This document shows, in pieces, positions 31,332 to 35,772 of a DNA stretch of 35,772 nt. The DNA comes from SIG565 sp045540055 (lineage in GTDB: Bacteria; Bacillota; Clostridia; Oscillospirales; Acutalibacteraceae). Within the stretch, counting starts at the first letter, position 1. Each line of letters begins with the position of its first letter. The stretch is taken from positions 1 to 35,772 of the forward strand of contig JAZQGO010000037.1 of assembly GCA_045540055.1 (NCBI GenBank). The letters run 5' to 3'. Both the position numbers and the translations under genes were made by a program. The notes beneath the pieces are model-generated. The model was not told the DNA's origin, ran no database searches, and saw only the letters and a program-made list of their open reading frames with translations.

Positions 31332-32495
31332 TTATTCAGCATCGTCTGCAGGAACTTCATCTACAGGGGCTTCCTCTACGGGCGCCTCTTCTACGGAAGC
31401 AGCTTCAGCTTTCATGGCAGCTTTTTTAGCAGCACGACGTGCAGCCTTTGCAGCAGCCTTCTTTTTCTTCTTGTTGCTATTAACAATAACTACAACTACA
31501 ACAATAATGATGATTAAAAGGATAAGTCCACCAAACGCAATACCAAAGATTAAGAGAAGCTGAGTAAGGTCGAGCGAACCGTTGTTAGTGTTAGCGCCGG
31601 CGTTATTGCCACCTTCGTTCTTTTCGATATCAGGATCGTTATCTATCTGAACCTCATCAGGCGACTGAACACCGTAATCCTTCTGGTTTTCTTCTAAGTC
31701 ATCAAAATAAGATTGCGCTGCCTCACGGATTTTTGAGCTCTTGATATTAAATTTTTCGAGATCCTTAGCCACCGCTGATTCTTCGGGAACAATAAACGTC
31801 CATGTTGTTACCTTATGGATCGGAGAAGCGAACGGTGACTTATAACCCTTATTACCTTCATAACCGTTCATATAACCGAGTTCGCACATCGGGTTGCAGA
31901 TAACAACCTCTGTCTTTTCTGACATGCTGTTACTGAGCGCATCACCATAAATCTCTTTTACTGTCTCTGAAAATACAATTCTTTCGAGACTCTCCATCGA
32001 ACAAAATGCCAGAACGCCAATGGTCTCAACACCGTAAGAAATAACAACCTCTTTAAGCGATACACAGCCTGAGCAGAAGTCCTGCGGAACACTCTTGAGA
32101 TTTGAAGGGATTGTTATTGACTCAAGCATACGGCAATTACGGAAAGTAGAATATCCGCACTCTTCAAGTGAGAAGGGAAGCGTTACAGACTCAAGGTAAG
32201 TACAGTTCTCGAAAACCTCATAACCCATCTTGGTGATACCCTCAGAGATAATAACGCTTGTGATATCGTCATTACCACGGAAAGCACGTGAGTCGATTTC
32301 GGTAATAGGGTTGCCATCAGCATCCTCAGAAGGAACGACAACATCGCCACCGTCACCTATGTATTCAACAAGAATACCGTCGTAGATATCAAAATCGTCA
32401 TAATTGATTTTTGCTGCCGAAGCAGGCATAGCGCCAACAAAGCAAGCAGACATCAACACGCAGATTAAGATGAGCATTGATAAAAGTTTTTTCAT
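31332..32495 (-). CDS. BspA-type leucine-rich repeat surface protein with C-terminal membrane anchor
   Basis: The 387-aa product has a signal peptide (1-28, ending PASAA). About six LRR_5/BspA-type repeats follow (about 45-215; for example ITSVIISEGITKMGYEVFENC and LESVTLPFSLEECGYSTFRNC). Such domains bind host or bacterial surface ligands. After an acidic/Asn-rich stalk (about 255-305) comes a membrane helix (about 312-335) and a cytoplasmic tail. The tail begins with a Lys/Ala/Arg-rich stretch (KKKKKAAAKAARRAAKK) and ends acidic (VEEAPVEEAPVDEVP). It has no sorting signal. Such a long two-part cytoplasmic tail is unusual for a BspA-type protein. It has its own promoter and terminator. Confidence 0.88.
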   Translation of the reverse strand: MKKLLSMLILICVLMSACFVGAMPASAAKINYDDFDIYDGILVEYIGDGGDVVVPSEDADGNPITEIDSRAFRGNDDITSVIISEGITKMGYEVFENCTYLESVTLPFSLEECGYSTFRNCRMLESITIPSNLKSVPQDFCSGCVSLKEVVISYGVETIGVLAFCSMESLERIVFSETVKEIYGDALSNSMSEKTEVVICNPMCELGYMNGYEGNKGYKSPFASPIHKVTTWTFIVPEESAVAKDLEKFNIKSSKIREAAQSYFDDLEENQKDYGVQSPDEVQIDNDPDIEKNEGGNNAGANTNNGSLDLTQLLLIFGIAFGGLILLIIIIVVVVVIVNSNKKKKKAAAKAARRAAKKAAMKAEAASVEEAPVEEAPVDEVPADDAE

Positions 32496-32526
32496 AGCAA
32501 ATTTCTCCTTACAAATTAGTAATTAA

Positions 32527-32555
32527 ATAATATCACAACACCGTAATTTAGTCAA
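32527..32555 (-). promoter_or_regulatory. Promoter of the leucine-rich repeat protein gene
   Basis: On the minus strand, TTGACT (32555-32550), 17 bp, TATTAT (32532-32527). An AAGGAG ribosome site precedes the ATG. Confidence 0.75.
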
Positions 32556-32703
32556 TAATTTATGAGATTTTTTTAACGTAAAAACGCATTATTGTACTAT
32601 TTCAACAATGTCATTTTTTAAATCTTGTGCAGATACAATAAGAATATTTTAAAATTTAATTCTTCCCATATATAACTGCTTTTTTTGAGCCATATAACAG
32701 AAG

Positions 32704-32725
32704 CAAAACACATCACTTGATGTGT
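32704..32725 (-). terminator. Probable terminator of the glycyl radical enzyme operon
   Basis: Palindrome ACACATCACTTGATGTGT (32708-32725) with TTTT on the minus-strand side, 21 bp past the activase stop. Confidence 0.65.
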
Positions 32726-32745
32726 CATAATTAATACAGTTGATT

Positions 32746-33561
32746 TTATAGCATTACTGCATTTTTGAACAGGCTCAAGTCTACATCGTTTGACGGCAGA
32801 TCGGGTAGTTCAAATTTGAGGCCCACCATTTTATATTTTGAAGGCGCAAAATGGTTGTATCGCATAATTTCAACCTTAGCGTCGTCGACTATATCCGATA
32901 TTGCCGACAGATTTTCGTGCGTATCTGTAATGCCCGGTATCAGAGGAATACGCACGACATGCGGCTTGCCCGACTCGGCTAATATTTTATAGTTTTTTAA
33001 AATCAGGTCGTTATCGACGCCTGTATACTTTTTATGCTGACGAGCATCGGCAAGCTTAATATCAAAAAGAACATAGTCGACCGCCGATAAGACCTTTATA
33101 AATTCATAACTTTGGCAGTAGCCCGAGGTCTGAAGTGCGGTGTGAATACCGCTTAAGTGTTGCAGTGTTTCATAAACGAACTCTGCTTGTGCCAACGGTT
33201 CTCCACCTGAAAAGGTGATTCCGCCGCCTGTGCGATTTAAGAAATCTTTATATTTAATTAGTTTGTCCGCCAACTGCTTTGGCGTATATTCTGTACCTGC
33301 GACCGACACAAGTCCCTTCGGGCAGGCGTGAATACATCTGCCAAAGGGCTGACATTCATCGTGGTCGCACCCCATTAAGCATAAACCGCAGTGCGCACAA
33401 ATATTTTCTTTGACCATCAACTGAGGGGTATGTGACAGCCCCTCGGGGTTGTGGCACCAAAGACATCTTAAAGGACAACCCTTAAGAAAAACGGTAACAC
33501 GAGAGCCTGGGCCATCGTGTACCGTCATTTCTTTTATATCAAAAACTGTTCCTTTTATCAT
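32746..33561 (-). CDS. Glycyl radical enzyme activase with ferredoxin-like insert
   Basis: This 271-aa radical SAM enzyme activates the adjacent glycyl radical enzyme. The SAM-cluster cysteines are C29, C33, C36 (GCPLRCLWCHNPEG). An inserted cysteine-rich segment follows (C55, C58, C61, C65, C70, C76, C80), as in activases of non-PFL enzymes, where it normally holds two [4Fe-4S] clusters. Only seven extra cysteines are present and the second motif is not the usual CxxCxxCxxxCP, so one cluster may lack a Cys ligand. GGEP and the downstream radical SAM strands are intact. Its ATG overlaps the enzyme's TGA by 4 bp (ATGA), so the two are translationally coupled. Confidence 0.95.
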   Translation of the reverse strand: MIKGTVFDIKEMTVHDGPGSRVTVFLKGCPLRCLWCHNPEGLSHTPQLMVKENICAHCGLCLMGCDHDECQPFGRCIHACPKGLVSVAGTEYTPKQLADKLIKYKDFLNRTGGGITFSGGEPLAQAEFVYETLQHLSGIHTALQTSGYCQSYEFIKVLSAVDYVLFDIKLADARQHKKYTGVDNDLILKNYKILAESGKPHVVRIPLIPGITDTHENLSAISDIVDDAKVEIMRYNHFAPSKYKMVGLKFELPDLPSNDVDLSLFKNAVML

Positions 33562-35543
33562 ACCGTGTATTCCTGACGGGCAAGCACGTGATCCTGATAT
33601 TCTTTATCAAGCTCAACGAAGTATGCACTCCAGCCCCAGATACGAACAACAAGCTGCATATGGTTTTCGGGATGTAGTTGAGCGTCCTTCATTGCCGCCG
33701 CATTAACAGCATTAAGCTGTAGCTGATGGCCGCCCATATCAAAGTAGGATTTGACAAGGCGGGCAACCTTAGCGATGCTATCCTCATTATTAAACATACC
33801 GCCGTGGAACTCAAGTGTCAACGGGCCGCCGTTAATAGCGCGGCTAAAGTCGGGCTTTGAGAAGGAGGATATAACCGAAATCGGTCCTGGGATTTTAGCG
33901 AAAATACTGCAGGAAAAGTTGGTGCCAAACGGCTCGCCCTTGCGTCGACCGTCGGGCGAAGCGCCGATTTCTGCGGCGTGCCAGAGGTAATACATCGCAG
34001 AGCCTGTGCCTGCGCGCCAGATGCCGCCGCGGCAATTTTTCTTGCCCTCAAGAGCATCGGCAAAGTATGAAAGCAGAGCGCAACCGAGGACATCGGCCTC
34101 ATCGTCATTCTGACCCATTTTGGGCGCTTCATAACGCAGTGCCGCCAGCATTTCACTGTCATTTACAAAGTCTTCATCGACCGCCTTTATAAGCTCAGCC
34201 GCCGTAAATTTCTTTTCGTCATATACAAACTTCTTAATAGCCGCCAAAGAGTCGGCCGCAGTAGCAATACCCGTACCGTGAACGCCGAAGTTGTTGTATT
34301 TACCGCCCTCAGCTATGTCATCAACCGACATCATAACCTTCATAAAGGGCGACGGAACAAACCACAGGTCCTTAACACCTACGGTTATTTTATCACAACT
34401 GTCCTGTATGCCCTGCTTGATAACAGCCATAAAATCATCAAAGGTATCGCACTTATCAAGACTGCTGTGAATGGCGTCATCTACCACCTTCGGATATGAC
34501 AAAGCCGCAATATTGGCAACATCTGCGCCAACCTTGGGTATAATAAACTCCCAACAAGCCGCACAGACATAGTTTACTGCATCATCATGCTCATAACCGA
34601 GTTTTTCAAGACCCGCAATAACTATATCGTCATTGCTGTACTGCGGGAAGCCAAGTCCTGCCTTGGTAAGCTCTGTACCAAGCTCATAAACCTCAATTGG
34701 TGTGTTCTTATTAACCCTCAAATTGATTTTTGGGTCGATTAGTAAAAGGTTGTTGCTTGCCTTAAGGCACAGCTTTGAGAGGTCGTTAAACACCTCGTTA
34801 CCGTCTTCGTCCATACCGCCGAGCATCATACTCTGGCCGTTGTCGCCCTGCTGAACACCGACATATGTATCACTATCCTTATTGAAAGATAGGAAAAAAT
34901 CCTCAATCAACTCAAGCGCCGTATCCATAGTATAAACGCCTGCATCCATATCCTTTTTAAAGTAGGGATACATATATTTATCGAATCTACCTACTGTGTT
35001 GTGGTAGTTACCCTCAAGCCACAAGGCATAATGAACTATACGGAAGAACTGTAACGCCTCACGAAGACACGTAGCGCCATAACGCGGCACACGGTTAAGG
35101 GTTGCAACGATGTCGTCTCTGCCCTGCCTTTGCGCCTCATCTTTATAGCGGTCGGCGAGCGATATTATAGCATCTATACTGCGGCGACTGTATTCATCGG
35201 CAGTTTTTCTTACCTCAAGCAGACCGCTTTTAATAATTTTCTCATAATCAGGTGATAAATTAGACATATAACCAAGCTCATGAATATAGTGCTTAGCCTT
35301 GATATCCTCCCACTCCTTTTCGGTGAAGCAGTCAGGTATATTACTGATGGTGCGCATAAAGCAGATTTTTTCATTCGGTAGAATAACCGGTGTTTCGGCC
35401 GCCGTCAGGCGCTCAAATCTATCGGTCATACGCTCGATGGGGGTCATACCCTTTGCGCTATATTCTTCAGCCAGATTCCAATCGACTGTTTTTCTAAATT
35501 TGTGATGCTGCTTTGAAACGATATAGTGTAATAATTCTTTCAT
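33558..35543 (-). CDS. Glycyl radical enzyme of unassigned substrate (PFL-like, not PFL)
   Basis: The 661-aa enzyme has the ten-strand-barrel features of the family but differs from PflB. The active-site loop is VCAACWEFIIP with C330 in a C-x-E arrangement (C330, E332), as in eliminase and decarboxylase glycyl radical enzymes, and not the CC pair of PFL. The radical loop is RIWGWSAYF, placing the glycyl residue at G637, 24 residues from the end; most relatives have RV(S/A)GY. ATG 35543 follows AAAGGAG; the frame extends 19 codons further upstream, but that part overlaps the 5' leader. Its partner activase follows directly. No microcompartment, decarboxylase small-subunit or transporter gene is beside it, so the substrate cannot be named. 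Confidence 0.92.
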   Translation of the reverse strand: MKELLHYIVSKQHHKFRKTVDWNLAEEYSAKGMTPIERMTDRFERLTAAETPVILPNEKICFMRTISNIPDCFTEKEWEDIKAKHYIHELGYMSNLSPDYEKIIKSGLLEVRKTADEYSRRSIDAIISLADRYKDEAQRQGRDDIVATLNRVPRYGATCLREALQFFRIVHYALWLEGNYHNTVGRFDKYMYPYFKKDMDAGVYTMDTALELIEDFFLSFNKDSDTYVGVQQGDNGQSMMLGGMDEDGNEVFNDLSKLCLKASNNLLLIDPKINLRVNKNTPIEVYELGTELTKAGLGFPQYSNDDIVIAGLEKLGYEHDDAVNYVCAACWEFIIPKVGADVANIAALSYPKVVDDAIHSSLDKCDTFDDFMAVIKQGIQDSCDKITVGVKDLWFVPSPFMKVMMSVDDIAEGGKYNNFGVHGTGIATAADSLAAIKKFVYDEKKFTAAELIKAVDEDFVNDSEMLAALRYEAPKMGQNDDEADVLGCALLSYFADALEGKKNCRGGIWRAGTGSAMYYLWHAAEIGASPDGRRKGEPFGTNFSCSIFAKIPGPISVISSFSKPDFSRAINGGPLTLEFHGGMFNNEDSIAKVARLVKSYFDMGGHQLQLNAVNAAAMKDAQLHPENHMQLVVRIWGWSAYFVELDKEYQDHVLARQEYTV

Positions 35544-35590
35544 AACGGCAACTCCTTTCATAAGAATATTTATAATGTCCTTATATGAAA

Positions 35591-35619
35591 ATTGTACCAT
35601 ATAAATTGTCGTTTTACAA
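35591..35619 (-). promoter_or_regulatory. Promoter of the glycyl radical enzyme operon
   Basis: On the minus strand, TTGTAA (35619-35614), 17 bp, TACAAT (35596-35591), about 50 bp before the chosen ATG. This placement argues against the start at 35600. Confidence 0.75.
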
Positions 35620-35640
35620 GATAAATATTAAAATAAATAT

Positions 35641-35772
35641 CCACCCGCATAGCGGGTGGTATTTCATTTTCGGGCATAGCCCTAAACGATACTGGCTACG
35701 CACAAGTGCGTTTTAAGGTTGGCCTGCCAGCCATGCAACATTTATTTACTACCCATTAAATGGGTCCCGCGG
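35641..35772. repeat. Hairpin-array intergenic repeat element, copy 2 (cut by window end)
   Basis: A chain of short palindromes: 35641-35659 (CCACCCGC-ATA-GCGGGTGG), 35672-35682 (GGGC-ATA-GCCC), 35698-35711 and 35751-35765. The linkers ACTGGCT (35691-35697) and CTGCC (35724-35728) recur in the same order, at similar spacing, at 9500-9506 and 9530-9534, while the stems differ. The first hairpin could also end transcription entering from the right. Confidence 0.6.

Noticed and set aside
32746..35543. A second pyruvate formate-lyase operon
   Set aside because: The active site has C-x-E in place of the PFL Cys pair, and the activase has a ferredoxin-like insert absent from PflA.
32746..35772. 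A glycyl radical enzyme microcompartment locus
   Set aside because: No shell protein, aldehyde dehydrogenase or encapsulation-type extension is visible in the window.

Overview
The window looks like chromosome from an anaerobic, spore-forming Clostridia bacterium, probably a gut Oscillospirales/Ruminococcaceae-type lineage. This rests on gene content: pyruvate formate-lyase, a second glycyl radical enzyme, type III glutamine synthetase, a GerW-type spore protein, a DUF1292 protein, SpoVT/AbrB and LCP proteins, a Cna/FctA-type surface protein, and intergenic hairpin repeats of a kind common in gut Clostridia. Assignment below class level is inference.

Layout, left to right. A 5'-truncated FtsW/RodA gene (+) converges on pflBA (-), and pflB is preceded by a ZTP (pfl-motif) riboswitch and a consensus promoter. 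An LCP cell-wall ligase gene (-) follows. Positions 5.7-9.4 kb are a visibly AT-richer accessory module: a divergent Xre repressor gene and a two-gene operon for an unknown membrane protein and a membrane-anchored zinc-ribbon/CHAT-like (caspase-fold) peptidase. Two matched operators sit inside the two back-to-back promoters. A long hairpin-rich repeat follows, then a small membrane protein, a degenerate LCP-like protein with a transglutaminase-like protein, and type III glutamine synthetase with a terminator-like leader hairpin.

Positions 14.2-18.4 kb form a five-gene operon: LicD, ABC-2 permease, ABC ATPase, IspD/TarI-type cytidylyltransferase and a D-2-hydroxyacid dehydrogenase. It probably makes a CDP-activated substituent and decorates or exports a cell-surface polymer. 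A 1654-residue vWA/FctA-repeat adhesin with a sorting signal follows (-). Next come a zinc-ribbon membrane protein, a small conserved-looking ORF and NAD+ synthetase (all -). A short unannotated transcription unit at 26.9-27.2 kb has a clear promoter and terminator and a 15-codon ORF. Then come DUF1292, a second intergenic repeat, AbrB-zinc-ribbon, GerW, an unusual GtrA-PHP fusion, a coding-like remnant, an SPFH protein, a BspA-type leucine-rich repeat membrane protein (-), and finally an operon for an unassigned glycyl radical enzyme and its activase (-). A second hairpin-rich repeat runs off the right end.

The strongest candidate for an undescribed system is the Xre / membrane protein / zinc-ribbon-CHAT module. 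The small 26.9-27.2 kb transcript, the LicD-IspD-hydroxyacid dehydrogenase cassette and the unassigned glycyl radical enzyme come next. All family calls are from reading motifs; no searches were run.
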